Assembly (NCBI RefSeq): GCF_001039355.2
Contig: NW_019775418.1
Span: 251,102 to 315,101, forward strand
Reading direction: 5' to 3'
Source: Lingula anatina
Lineage: Eukaryota > Brachiopoda > Lingulata > Lingulida > Lingulidae
Length of the DNA stretch: 64,000 nt
The position numbers were made by a program, and so were the translations under genes. The stretch's first letter is position 1, and every line of letters begins with the position of its first letter. The notes under the pieces were generated by a model that was not told where the DNA came from, made no database searches, and worked only from the letters and a program-made list of their open reading frames with translations. This document shows, piece after piece, positions 1 to 12,879 of this stretch.

Positions 1-94
1 TCCAATATAAAATTGTATGATATATACCATTTAACACTGAGAGTGCATTGCATATTTGCATTTGTATTGTCCGATATTTCCAAAAAAAACTTAC

Positions 95-1792
95 ATGAGC
101 ATCCAGCCTGGCAGATGCAGAATCTGAATCATAACTGTAATGAAATATAAATAAAGCATAAATGAACATGATATCAAATGATCTTACAAACATATGGCAT
201 ATAAAAATTCTCGAACTGAGAATGCATTTCAAAATTTGTATTCAAAATTTGTTAACAAAAGGATTTTTTTAAAGAAAAAGTTGACTAAATTTTTAAACTA
301 AAATTAACAAAATAAACAGTTTTCAAATAGCATGAACTTACATTTCAAATTTCAGTTTCTGGCTCTCTTCAAAAAAATAGTTTATGAGAAACTTCTGGAC
401 AAACTCAGGATTAAGTGTGTTCTGGATAATTTCTGTTCTGCCATACTGCAAAAACAAGAATTAATACATTGAGATGCCTTACAATGTCACAATTAGATGG
501 TAATACAAGGGCAGATCAGGGGAGAGGAGCATTGTGCACAGCAGGTGGGTATCTATTCTCTTCTTTGAAATGTTATCCTTTCATCAGACACAGTCTGACA
601 AGAGAAATGGTATAAAACCAAACAATTTTGCTATCCCTGTGCTCCATGTGACATAGCATAATTGTCCTCAGCAATTTCTTTATACATGTATATGCCGGGT
701 GTACCTTGTGGTCCCCCCCCCCCCCCCCCCCCCNGTAATAGCTTTAATAAAATTTCGATTTCAAACTCATTTTTCAACATTAAATATGCTGTAGATCAAC
801 TTTTGGGTCATCTCACATTATTCGAAATTTATTTCTCAATATGACAATGTACATATTGTAACCCCAAGTACGTTAATAGCCGAGATAATACACCGTTTAT
901 GACACCCTATAAATCTCAAAAAATATTGCCCAATTCAAATTCTCGAACTTCCGGTTTGTTTAATAGCCACCTAGCGGCAGACCAGTGGCTCCCGGGCTGT
1001 CAAGCCATCGATTGTGACGATTTGAAGTAAAAAAGAAACACAAGTTAAGGTATCAACATCAGCAAAATAATTAACAGCAAAAATAATAATAAAAGAAAAT
1101 GTAGAAATCAATTCTATTACACCAATACATGCATAATAATAAATACAGAGAATTGTGTCTGAGTTTTTAACTTATGTCTTACTTCTGTATAAGAATTACT
1201 TCCAAATCCTTTGACAAACAAAACACACATTGGGTCCGACTTAGATAAAACATCTTTGTCCTTCAAATTCCTGGAAATATAATATTCAAAGTAAAACACT
1301 CGTGCATAGGCTAAAAATCCCCATCATAATGGTTAAAACTGAAATATTAGTATGAAATAATAATGTCCTTACTACAAATTGTACAGTACAATACTGTATA
1401 TTCAATGATATTTTATTTCTTTTGAGAACAGCATTTTAAATTCAATGCTGTAAAATTATAAATGTTATTCGCTATCATCACTTTTGGCTTATTACGAGAA
1501 TTATATCGTATTTGTCATTTGTTCTTTGTAATTTCACAATATGTGAATGATTCAACATCAGATTGCAAAATACCTACAATAAACATTCTTCTGACTTGAC
1601 ACCAAAAAGTAAAGCGACAGATTGAACTTAGGCGAGCACATCACAATTACACAATTAAACTGTTATAAAAAGTTCAGCAAGTTAGACATTTGTTCCTTAA
1701 ATTTACCTGCATGAAATGGTTAATTCCACTTGTGTAGCAGGCACGGAACCTGCGCCTGGCTGAAACCCTCCCGTACTCATTTGTAAAGCCAT
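95..1792 (-). CDS. CPNE: Copine, N-terminal C2A part (partial, leaves window at left)
   Basis: Copines are cytosolic calcium-dependent phospholipid-binding proteins with two C2 domains and a VWA-like domain. Four exons are visible: 1707-1792, 1183-1270, 342-445 and 95-134. Phases fit at every junction (2, 0, 2, 0). The protein starts [16 protein letters not shown], then [20 protein letters not shown], the first C2 calcium loop with its aspartates ([10 protein letters not shown] is typical of copine C2A). It continues with [15 protein letters not shown], where human copines have a DRTEVI...NP block, and [11 protein letters not shown], then a YDSD second calcium loop. The remaining C2A, C2B and VWA exons lie beyond position 1. 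The first ATG is taken because the next in-frame ATG is four codons on and nothing upstream extends the frame convincingly. It is divergently arranged with CERK, 357 bases between start codons. Which copine paralogue it is cannot be said. Intron 2 carries a poly-C run and an N at 734. Confidence 0.9.
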
Positions 1793-2149
1793 AGCCCTTT
1801 CCTTATTCTCCTAAATCAACCGCAAGGTGTCTTGATGGCAAGGCAGCCCATGGTTTTGTTAATTTTTCCCCAAAAAAGAGTAAAGGGTTGTGCAGTTTGC
1901 CGTTTTTGAAATATAAGTTGTTTTGCATGGATATGTGTTTCTTTTTATTCACGTTTTGACGTTTATAACTGACAAACTTATGGTTTGTCTTATTGGTTCG
2001 ACTTTAGTTTATCTTGATAACTTAGGAAATCTCTCCCTTCTGTAGCCTCGCTCTGGCACTAGATGTTCATTATTCATTGCTTTCCGTTATTCCCGAAATC
2101 GAGTCCATAGCCTGCAGAGTCAAAACAAATAAGTTCAGTCCAGCAGGAA
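1793..2149. promoter_or_regulatory. Shared head-to-head promoter region of copine and CERK
   Basis: Only 357 bases separate the two start codons, so both 5' UTRs and promoters must lie here unless untranslated exons exist. No TATA box stands out. The right part (from about 1951) is repeated at 5440, upstream of the second CERK exon 1 copy. Inferred from gene arrangement only. Confidence 0.5.
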
Positions 2150-2426
2150 ATGGAAGCAGCTGATAATGTCTTGTTGAAAACTGTGCTAATACACAACAAA
2201 AAGAACTGTCTAGTTACTTTATTTTCAACTCATATTTGTTGGGGATTAATGTCTTGTGGAGCAGATGCCATTGGACAATATTTAGAACCGTTTTACTGTG
2301 AGTATGCCATTTAGTTTCAGTCTCAAGAAGTACATGTACACGTCGTTACATGATCTTGGACTTGATATCGAGTTATCTAACGTGAATTCCTGTTATAAAT
2401 ATCACATCAAAATCAATCTTACAATC

Positions 2427-3094
2427 TGAGCCAAATAATGATATCGGCAAGCTTTTTAAAGCGAAAGAAGGACAAATTTTCATTTCGTGATGATGTATAA
2501 TTCAAGAATATCTTGAATGTTGGTTTATTTAATTATTTTTTATTTATATTTTGTATTTGATTTATTTGAGTAAAAAGTTCAAAGTTTTCAAACAAGAACA
2601 AAAATATTAACAGTAACCCCATAAATGAAGGTGGCCCCAGACCTTCCACTATTTTTATAAGTAATCTGTAAAGTTTATTTTTAATTATGACACAAATGAT
2701 AAACACCCTCAGAATGATAAACTGATTGAAAACTTATTGCTAGATTTTTGGATCTGTTTTAACATAAACCTTCTACACCAAGGTTATCTTGTATTTTGGT
2801 TGGCACATTGCCTTATTTGTGGTTCTGTGGGAATTTCAACTACATGTATGCCATACATAAGATGTCAAATTCTAACTTAAAATTTTACCCAAATAACGAA
2901 ATTGACAAGCTTTTTAAAGCAAAAGTTAGACAGATTTTTATTTTGTGATAATGTGTAATTCAAGAATGTCTTGAATGTTGGTTTATTAATTTTAGATTAT
3001 TTTTATTTTGCATTGGATTTATTTGAGTAAAAAGTTCACAATTTCTAATGGGAACAAAAATATTAACAGTAACCCTATTGTACAGTATACTGTA

Positions 3095-3157
<63 letters not shown>

Positions 3158-3340
3158 GAAGGTGACCTCAGACTTTCCACTGTATTTTTTCTTTTTTTTA
3201 ATATAGACCTTTTACATGAAGGTTATCTTTTATTTTGGTTGGCACACTGCCTAATTTGTGGTTCTGTGGAAACTTTAAATACATGTATACCATAACATAA
3301 ACTATGTTGGTGGTTTGGCACTGTGACAGTGCTTTAGCCT
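2427..3340. repeat. Old tandem duplication inside CERK intron 1 (~460-bp unit)
   Basis: The block from about 2427 (a-a-t-a-a-t-g-a-t-a-t-c-g-g-c-a-a-g-c-t) is repeated in diverged form from about 2888, sharing 'caagctttttaaagc', 'aattcaagaat.tcttgaatg', 'gaacaaaaatattaacag' and 'gaaggt..cc.cagac.ttcc'. The same pair is present in the right copy (about 5915-6750), so it predates the haplotype split. Confidence 0.75.
3095..3152. repeat. (TA)n microsatellite
   Basis: Alternating TA run in CERK intron 1. In the matching position of the right copy (about 6580-6596) it is far shorter, as expected for length-polymorphic alleles. Confidence 0.9.
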
Positions 3341-5637
3341 TTTAAAACCTAGTTCACCTAACCGCATACAGAGTTGCTTTGAATATAGAACCATTTCACA
3401 GTACCTTCTCATCCATTCCCAAGTTAGATTTGGTCTTCCAATATGCAGTGAAAAGAAGAAAGAATTTAGTGAATTCACCTTTAATAATATGTATCTCAGT
3501 TAGTAGAGACAAAAATTCAAATGGCAATTTAAATTTAAGAAAGGGGGTGCTGTGTAATGGCTCTATGATAAAATATTTTGTACTTTCTTATAACCATTAA
3601 TTGAGAGATTTTGAAAGGATACCTGATCATTCTGATCTGGTCTCTCCATTATGAATGTGAAAGGTATTTCAGTTTCAATTTATCCTTTATTACCACAGAC
3701 CAAAGACATGAGTCAGTCCCAATTCAAGAAATCATTGCCATAACCCCTGAGAAAATCCAGCACGCCCAGGAAAAGAAACAAAATGCCTCTTTGGGTATCG
3801 AGTTGATCAGCCTCGAGACACGCTCTTTCTGCCTCCATGTTGTGAAGAGAGTTGGTGGACATAGATGGAGGGTGAGGAAGGTGATATTTGACTGCCCTGA
3901 TGGCCAGGCTTGTGGAGACTGGATAGATGCTGTACAGAGCAGGCTGAACAGTAAAGGTGAGGGCACAGGGGGTTGTTAAATACTAGGATGGTGATTACTC
4001 TAGACTATCTTATCAATGGCCAAAATGTTCAAACTTATAGATTACATAATTTTATAATCACCAAATATTATTTTTCTGTGTGGGAATTTTGGTGCTTTTA
4101 TTGCATGGAATATAACTATTTGAACAGTAACCTGCTTTTTAAATTCCGTTGCTACCACTCAATAGAAATGCTCTGATTTTAAGAAATTATGACTTAAAAA
4201 TACAGTATCTGTAAAGTCTACAATTTTCTCTATTGAAAAGATCTGAAAATTACTGTACCCCCCAAATGGTGTGGATAAATACTAATACCTTCATTCCTGT
4301 TGTTACCTCTGCTGAGGAGATTAATAAAAATTATGCTTTTGTCTTTGTTGGCTTATTAGTTACCAGCCTAACTCAAACATTTATGGACTTATTTTGATAG
4401 AAAAAAAATTAAGGACTGGTCATGAATGTCATATTTCGATTTGCACCCACTAAGGACATTAAACTAATTCTTTTTGTTCTTCTGTTTCATAAGTGGCAAT
4501 TTTTTACAGGGATATCTTATAGGAAACCCAAAAGAAAATAAGTTATGTGCATGTAGCTCTATACTAGTATGTATTTGGTGCAATATAGATGATACATGTT
4601 ATTTTCTGGGGATATCTCTCAAGGATCTATTTTTTCTGTTGCCACTTGCAAAGAGCTTGAAAACACGAATCTTACATCTTGTTTGGCTCTAAAAGAATTC
4701 CTATCTGGAAAAAATCAATGCCTTTCAGACAGTGAAGTCATTAGCTGTATGTGGAATTGCATCTGTATCTAAGAGAGCTATCACTCAAATGTTTATGGTT
4801 GCGTTATTGGATTTCATGCACTGATAATCCTGATCTGCAGCCCACATGGCAGAGGGTCTCATTCTCATGAAATTTGGAACATTTTATTGCTGAGATTGAT
4901 TATATAGTGCAAAAGGCAGGCCTGCAGCTAGCAATTTTAAAGTTGGTTCTTTTATTGAAAAAGTTGACCTTAATTTGTATCGCCTTAGTTTTCCCAACTT
5001 GAGTGATGTAGTGGCAAACAACCTGCATTGAAATTTGATTCAGCTCACACGTTTTCCACCCTAAAGATCTTAAAGTAAATGCATATTAACCTCATCAAAT
5101 GATACTTGCTATTTTGGCGTAAAACTTATGTAGAATTTAACTGGGAATTATACTGGACCCTTGATAATTAAGTTGATGAGGGGTGAAGACCTAGGGCAAT
5201 AACATATGGCCCTAAAAGAATACATATAGGTATTGAATAGCTAATGACATTCAGGTCAGGTTCTTTGCATTTAGCATAAGACTCCCACACAGGTGGTCAG
5301 CAGTTTCCTTTGAAGTTGGTACTGTGAAGATCCACAGCTGTAGAACTAGTATTTGCCCATTTCCCTTCTTTAATTTTGGCATTGCATCAGCTAATAATTA
5401 ATGAAATGGAGTCATTGCTGTCATCCAATTTTAGGTTANCATTTTGACGTTTATAACTGACAAACTTATGGTTTGTCTTGTTGGTTCGACTTTAGTTTAT
5501 CTTGATAACTTAGGAAATCTCTCCCTTCTGTAGCCTCGCTCTGGCACTAGATGTTCATTATTCATTCCTTTCCGTTATTCCCGAAATCGAGTCCATAGCC
5601 TGCAGAGTCAAAACAAATAAGTTCAGTCCAGCAGGAA

Positions 5638-8600
5638 ATGGAAGCAGCTGATAATGTCTTGTTGAAAACTGTGCTAATACACAACAAAAAGAACTGTCTA
5701 GTTACTTTATTTTCAACTCATATTTGTTGGGGATTAACGTCTTGTGGAGCAGATGCCATTGGACAATATTTAGAACCATTTTACTGTGAGTATGCCATTT
5801 AGTTTCAGTCTCAAGAAGGACATGTACACGTCGTTACATGATCTTGGACTTGATATCGAGTTATCTAACGTGAATTCCTGTTATAAATATCACATCAAAA
5901 TCAATCTTACAATTTGAGCCAAATAATGATATCGGCAAGCTTTTTTAAAGCGAAAGAAGGACAAATTTTCATTTCGTGATGATGTATAATTCAAGAATAT
6001 CTTGAATGTTGGTTTATTTATTTATTTTTTATTTATATTTTGTATTTGATTTATTTGAGTGAAAAGTTCAAAGTTTTCAAACAAGAACAAAAATATTAAC
6101 AGTAACCCCATAAATGAAGGTGGCCCCAGACCTTCCACTATTTTTTATAAGTAATCTGTAAAGTTTATTTTTAATTATGACACAAATGATAAACACCCTC
6201 AGAATGATAAACTGATTGAAAACTTATTGCTAGATTTTTGGATCTGTTTTAACATAAACCTTCTACACCAAGGTTATCTTGTATTTTGGTTGGCACATTG
6301 CCTTATTTCTGGTTCTGTGGAAATTTCAACTACATGTATATGCCATACATAAGATGTCAAATTCTAACTTAAAATTTTACCCAAATAACAAAATTGACAA
6401 GCTTTTTAAAGCAAAAGTTAGACAGATTTTTATTTTGTGATAATGTGTAATTCAAGAATGTCTTGAATGTTGGTTTATTAATTTTAGATTATTTTTATTT
6501 TGCATTGGATTTATTTGAGTAAAAAGTTCACAATTTCTAATGGGAACAAAAATATTAACAGAAACCCTATTGTATACTGTAGTATATATATATTATGTGA
6601 AGGTGACCTCAGACTTTCCACTGTATTTTTTCTTTTTTTTAATATAGACCTTTTACATGAAGGTTATCTTTTATTTTGGTTGGCACACTGCCTAGTTTGT
6701 GGTTCTGTGGAAACTTTAAATACATGTATACCATAACATAAACTATGTTGGTGGTTTGGCACTGTGACAGTGCTTTAGCCTTTTAAAACCTAGTTCACCT
6801 AACCACATACAAAGTTGCTTTGAATATAGAACCATTTCACAGTACCTTCTCATCCATTCCCAAGTTAGATTTGGTCTTCCAATATGCAGTGAAAAGAAGA
6901 AAGAATTTAGTGAATTCACCTTTAATAATAGTTATCTCAGTTAGTAGAGACAAAAATTCAAATGGCTATTTAAATTTAAGAAAGGGGGTGCTGTGTAATG
7001 GCTCTATGATAAAATATTTTGTACTTTCCTATAACCATTAATTGAGAGATTTTGAAAGGATACCTGATCATTCTGATCTGGGCTCATATCTCCATTATGA
7101 ATGCGAAAGGTATTTCAGTTTCAATTTATCCTTTATTACCACAGACCAAAGACATGAGTCAGTCCCAATCCAAGAAATCATTGCCATAACCCCTGAGAAA
7201 ATCCAGCACGCCCAGGAAAAGAAACAAAATGCCTCTTTGGGTATCGAGTTGATCAGCCTCGAGACACGGTCATTCTGCCTCCATGTTGTGAAGAGAGTTG
7301 GTGGACATAGATGGAGGGTGAGGAAGGTGATATTTGACTGCCCTGATGGCCAGGCTTGCGGAGACTGGATAGATGCTGTACAGAGCAGGCTGAACAGTAA
7401 AGGTGAGGGCACAGGGGGTTGTTAAATACTAAGACGGTGAATACTCTTTTCAGTGGCCAATATTTTCAAACTTTCAGATTGCATAATTTTATAATCACCA
7501 AATATTATTTTTCTGTGTGGGAATTTTGGTGAGCACTTTTATTGCATGGAATATAACTATATGAACAGTAACCTGCTTTTTAAATTCTGTTGCTACCACT
7601 CAATAGAAATGCTCTGATTTTAAGAAATTATGACTTAAAAGTACAGTATCTGTAAAGTCTACAATTTTCTCTATTGAAAAGATCTGAAAATTACTGTACC
7701 CCCCAAATGGTGTGGATAAATACTAATACCTTCATTCCTGTTGTTACCTCTGCTGAGGAGATTAATAAGAATTATGCTTTTGTCTTTGTTGGCTTATTAG
7801 TTACCAGTCTAACTCAAACATTTATGGACTTATTTTGACAGAAAAAAAATTAAGGACTGGTCATGAATGTCATATTTCGATTTGCACCCACTAAGGACAT
7901 TAAACTAATTCTTTTTGTTCTTCTGTTTCATAAGTGGCAATTTTTTACAGGGATATCTTATAGGTAACCCAAAAGAAAATAAGTTATGTGCATGTAGCTC
8001 TATACTAGTATGTATTTGGTGCAATATAGATGATACATGTTATTTTCTGGGGATATCTCTCAAGGATCTATTTTTTCTGTTGCCACTTGCAAAGAGCTTG
8101 AAAACACGAATCTTACATCTTGTTTGGCTCTAAAAGAATTCCTATCTGGAAAAAATCAATGCCTTTCAGACAGTGAAGTCATTAGCTGTATGTGGAATTG
8201 CATCTGTATCTAAGAGAGCTATCACTCAAATGTTTATGGTTGCGTTATTGGATTTCATGCACTGATAATCCTGATCTGCAGCCCACATGGCAGAGGGTCT
8301 CATTCTCATGAAATTTGGAACATTTTATTGCTGAGATTGATTATATAGTGCAAAAGGCAGGCCTGCAGCTAGCAATTTTAAAGTTGGTTCTTTTATTGAA
8401 AAAGTTGACCTTAATTTGTATCGCCTTAGTTTTCCCAACTTGAGTGATGTAGTGGCAAAGAACCTGCATTGAAATTTGATTCAGCTCACACATTTTCCAC
8501 CCTAAAGATCTTAAAGTAAATGCATATTAACCTCATCAAATGATACTAGCTATTTTGGCATAAAACTTACGTAGAATTTAACTGGGAATTATACTGGACC

Positions 8601-9197
8601 CTTGATAATTAAGTTGATGAGGGGTGAAGACCTAGGGCAATAACATATGGCCCTAAAAGAATACATATAAGTATTGAATAGGTATTGACATTCAGGTCCG
8701 TTTCTTTGCATTTAGCAGAAGACTCCCACACAGGTGGTCAGCAGTTTCCTTTGAAGTTGGTACTGTGAAGATCCACAGCTGTAGAACTAGTATTTGCCCA
8801 TTTCCCTTCTTTAATTTTGGCATCACATCAGCTAATAATTAATGAAATGGAGTCATTGCTGTCATCCAATTTTAGGTTATTCACACAGGTTTACTTGTAT
8901 TTCTTTTCCATTTCTTATAAAATTTTCTATAGTATGTGTGAATAGTATTTTCATGTATTCTAGAATATGGCCGTCCTAAGCACCTGCTCACTTTTATCAA
9001 TCCATTTGGTGGCAAAAGGAAGGCAGTGAAGATTTATGAAGAAAAGATTGAACCATTGTTTTACTTAGCAGGGATAGCCAGTGAAGTCATAGGTAGGCCA
9101 AAGAAGAAAATACCCTGAAGCCTTAAAATTTTCTGTACTGATTTGATATTATATATTCCAGTACGCAACAGATCATTTCTAGACTCAGACACTACCA

Positions 9198-9248
<51 letters not shown>

Positions 9249-12200
9249 CTGAACTGTCTTTGAAAAAATATATTCTGTTTTAGAAGATCGGCACTGTGTA
9301 TAAACACTGCCTCCTATATCTGAAATCCTGGATCCTCCTCTGTTGTGCACTTAGGGTGAATAATGCTGTTGCTGATTACATCTCTGACTGCACAATGTTA
9401 TATGAATGATTTAAAGTATTTTATTTTCACTCATTCCAGTGACTGAGAGAGCCAACCATGCTCATGATTATATATTGGAAGAGGATTTAAGACATTATGA
9501 TGGGTATGGTAAACAGTTCTATTTGCGTAAAGTGATAACTGTAATTTTTTGTTGCTAGTCACAACCCTGTTCTTCTGTATGTACACATGTGTTATCCCAA
9601 GAAAGAGGTCCATAATATTATGCTTTGGACACCAAACAGTCTTCACCACAATGTTGTCTACGCGTGCGTGCATGCACACACACTCACACCCTTCAATGTT
9701 GAGTGACTCTTCATCTGAAGATTGTAACTGTGACAGTAGCATGTCACATAAGTGAAGGTTATTACTGAATAGCTTTTGCATTCTTGGGAGAATTTTTTTT
9801 TCTTTTTTTCCTACACTGTATAACTTGTTTATCATTTTTCTTTAAGCATAATCTGTGTAGGTGGTGACGGCATGTTTGCTGAGCTCCTGAATGGTCTGCT
9901 ACGACGGACCCAACAGGATGCTGGGATACACGACGCAAATCAGGAAACAAAACTAGTTAATCCTAGGCTCAAACTTGGAGTCATTCCAGGAGGTAGGTGT
10001 TTATATATTCAGCAACATCTTAAATATTTTTTACTTTATCAAGTAACTAACTGACTGGTAAATGAATCATTTGATAAGTTGATAATTTAGATAGGCCTAA
10101 ATTCTTGGGAATATATTTTGTGATTGTTGAGTACAGATTCAACTTGTTGAAATGCTCCATTTCAGGATCAACAGATGCAGTTGTCTATACTACCTGTGGT
10201 ATAAATGACCCTGTCACGTCAGCCTTGCATATTATCATAGGTATGGGGGTTTTGATAAGACTAATGAAAAAATACACAAGAGTTACACCTTTAAAAATCA
10301 GACATCATCAGAATTTAACTCTTTCATCAATGAATAAAATGCCTTTGAAGTTCTAGTGTAATTGGCAGACCTATGATTATCCTCTGTGGTTTAGAGAGTT
10401 AATCTTCAGTTAAAAGATTATCTTCTTGGATAAAAATGGGAAAGGAGAGTAGTTTGAAAGGTAAAATGTAATGACCAATTTTACAGTGACTTTTTGCAGG
10501 ATAGTTATCTTAAAGGGATAATAACTCTTCGTATGAGATCTATTTTTCACAATAAAAACATTGTGAATAACTCATAGAAATATAATATATTCTGTTTTAC
10601 CACAAAAACGGCAGTTATAGCTATTATTCTGATATCTGAGCTTGTCTTTAGACCACGTGACCTCCATTGATAGCTATACTTTGTTAAAATCTCTTAAGAG
10701 ATTTTAACAAAAAACCAAACTTTTTAGAAAAAAAACAGGGACTAACTTTGAATGTAAAAATGGATTCAATAACCCTTGGTAAGTATGGGAAAATTGTTGT
10801 TTACTCCAGGAAAATTCATTTTTTGGCCGAAACGAAGAGTTATTATCACTTTAAGTTTGTAAAAACATCAGTACTTCATAGATTTCTCTACTCTTTTCTC
10901 ACAGTAGCATAATATCTCGTCCTTTCTTTCCAGGAGAAACTGTCGGTGTAGATGTTTGCAGCATACACCAGGAGAACCAGATATTGCGCTACTGTGTGTC
11001 CATGCTGGCTTATGGTTACTTTGGTGACGTACTGATTGATAGCGAGAAACACAGGTGGATGGGACCAAAAAGATATGACTGGAGTGGTACAAATTTTTTC
11101 TATTGAAGATTTAAATTTTGATAGCTTGATTATATTTTAAGGAGATGAAAGATAATTCAATATGAAAAAAGAAATTTTTTTAAAGAAGTTAATGATTAAA
11201 TAAATAGATATATAAAAAGCTGTAAACATTTAAACCAAGTTAATAATATTTGTTTTGAATAAACAATTTGATTTTGTTCCCATGTTTAGCACAGTGTATA
11301 AAAAGAACAGTGCTTTGAGGAAAAAAATGGCTCTTTCCAGGCTTTAAGCGGTGGTGCAAGAAATTTGTGTATGAGGCAGAGATATCTTACCTGGAGTGTC
11401 CTGACACCAGGCATCACCCTAGAGATGGGTCCAGATGCTTTGCAGGGTATGAACCTCCCCTCCCCCCCTCCTCTCTCTCTCTCTCTCTCTCTCAAACAAA
11501 ACAACACAAATCCATTTCTTTGTGAAATCAAAGGGCATACTATCAAACATAGCTTAATTTTGTTTTGAAAAAAATTAATTTGAACATTTTTTAAGTGTAT
11601 TATGTTTCAAATGTACACTGGTTTTTACCTACTTCTAGTACCAAATACTTGACTGTGTCAGTGTGAGAACACAAAATTCAGCCTGACATTTCTATTTATT
11701 TCAGTTGTGAAATTTGCAATTCCATACAACACTCAGAAGGAGAGAGCCTTTATTCTGATGACAAATGGCAAACTTTCCAAGGACGCTTCATCAGCTTCCA
11801 GTCCATCACAATGCCATGTCGCTGCGATCTTAGTCCCAATGGCGTGTCCCCCTCCCAGCACCTTAGCAATGGCTATACTGATCTTATCATTGCCAAAGAA
11901 TGTTCACAGGTGGATTTTCTCAGACACATGTGGAGAGTCAAGAGTAAAACAACAGACCAGGTAATGATTTAAAGTCACATTTTTTCATCTGTGAATAAGT
12001 TGCATTGTACTTATTGATCCTTGTTGGAATGGTGTTATAGTAGGTGGGTAGCATCCATGGCCCAGTCTGTTAGAAGCTTGCATATGTTCAACATATTAAA
12101 CCTTCACACATACAAGTCTTACTGGTAATTGTTTCCAATGTAAGCCTTATTGGATGAAGTTGGATTCTTTGGGGTAGTGTTTGGTTCTTTATAAGTACTG

Positions 12201-12879
12201 TGAAAAGATTACCAAAAAGTTTCATCTTTTGATTGGAAGAAGATGAAACTTGAATGTGTGTGATCATATATTTTATTTGCATTCCAAATCATTTTATTTC
12301 AGTTCGACTTTGATTTTGTGGAGGTTCATAGGGTAAAAGCATTTAAATTCCGACCAATCCTAGAAGATGGAGAAGATGAAGAAAATGATGATTCAAATGG
12401 GCGGCAGCGTCTACGAACAAGACAACTTCGCGCTAGTTCTTGGAATTGTGATGGAGAGGTTTTAACAGAAGGTTTTATTGACGTCAAGTAAGTTGCTAAA
12501 ACTCTAAGCAATACTTTTTTTTAAAAATTCATTCATTTCATGGTTTTTTTATTTTCCAATGAAAGCCGTTTTCCACAAAAAGTGGTTTCATTTTAACTAT
12601 TTGTGGTAAAGTAGATTTGTATTTTTTAAAGATATGTGGTTTTAGAGTAATGCAAGATATATAGTTATATTATTAAATTGATAAGAAATACACCTAAAAA
12701 CCAAAAGAATAACTGATATTTTTATTAAAGATAATTAATTTATTTGTTTCTTTCAAATTTTAACCACCAGGGTACACCACCAGCTCATAAAGCTCTTTGC
12801 TCGGAATATCGAAGATGAAAGGCAGCTGAAAACAGACTTCTGTGAGACCAGCTGTTATAGTTGCAGTGCTAGGAGATAA
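5638..12879 (+). CDS. CERK: Ceramide kinase
   Basis: Phosphorylates ceramide to ceramide-1-phosphate at Golgi/plasma membranes. Eleven coding exons: 5638-5785, 7145-7402, 8964-9092, 9440-9503, 9847-9992, 10166-10240, 10934-11086, 11341-11446, 11705-11960, 12303-12487 and 12771-12879. All junction phases agree, giving 542 aa (human 537). Residues 1-135 correspond to the PH-like membrane domain (HRWRVRKVIF.CP block). The diacylglycerol-kinase catalytic domain follows: RPKHLLTFINPFGGKRKAVK, VTERANHAHDY, then the nucleotide-binding GGDGMFAE, then GSTDAVVYTTCG and ALHIIIG. The CERK hallmark CxxxCxxC is present as CFAGCEIC, split between exons 8 and 9. SSWNCDGEVL and QLIKLFARNIE close the protein. 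The start codon is followed by a PH-like opening matching the family length. Exons 1-2 exist twice in the window. Intron 6 carries a MITE. Identification is secure. Confidence 0.97.
9198..9246. repeat. (CT)n(CA)n microsatellite
   Basis: A CT run passes directly into a CA run in CERK intron 3. Confidence 0.9.
10514..10850. mobile_element. 337-bp MITE with TTAA target duplication and 32-bp palindrome
   Basis: Terminal inverted repeats of about 19 bases (AGGGATAATAACTCTTCGT at the left; the right end reversed reads AGTGATAATAACTCTTCGT) are flanked by TTAA on both sides (10510-10513 and 10851-10854). TTAA is the target used by piggyBac and Kolobok superfamilies. There is no coding sequence. At its centre, 10680-10711 is a perfect 32-base palindrome. 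It lies in CERK intron 6. Confidence 0.85.
11467..11493. repeat. (CT)n microsatellite after CERK exon 8
   Basis: Pyrimidine run 20 bases downstream of the exon 8 donor. Confidence 0.85.

Larger units (their letters stand above)
2150..3956 (+). pseudogene. CERK: Extra copy of CERK exons 1 and 2 (probable allelic copy)
   Basis: Exon 1 is 2150-2297 and exon 2 is 3699-3956, with intact splice sites and the same lengths (148 and 258 bases) as the copy at 5638-7402. In exon 1 one codon differs in the protein (GLMSCG here, GLTSCG in the right copy); the other coding differences I compared are silent. There is no exon 3 before the next exon 1, so the two copies cannot both belong to one normal transcript without a repeated PH-domain segment. 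I read it as the other haplotype. If the true promoter is the one next to copine, this copy may be the real 5' end and the right copy the extra. Confidence 0.8.
1951..5438. repeat. Left copy of a 3.4-kb direct duplication (CERK exons 1-2)
   Basis: This stretch and 5440-8878 are near identical end to end and are separated by a single N at 5439. The left copy ends exactly at the N, in 'ccaattttaggtta', and the right copy passes through the same words at about 8866-8879 and continues. Differences are scattered single bases, small indels and a TA microsatellite that is about 58 bases long at 3095-3152 but very short near 6580. The pattern fits two alleles joined in tandem by the assembler rather than a biological duplication. 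Confidence 0.85.

Noticed and set aside
3724-3966. Minus-strand open frame opposite CERK exon 2 (also at 7095-7412)
   Set aside because: A shadow of a well-supported coding exon.
2150-8878. A genuine tandem CERK gene duplication
   Set aside because: Only exons 1-2 are doubled, the join is an N, and differences look allelic; an assembly artefact is simpler.
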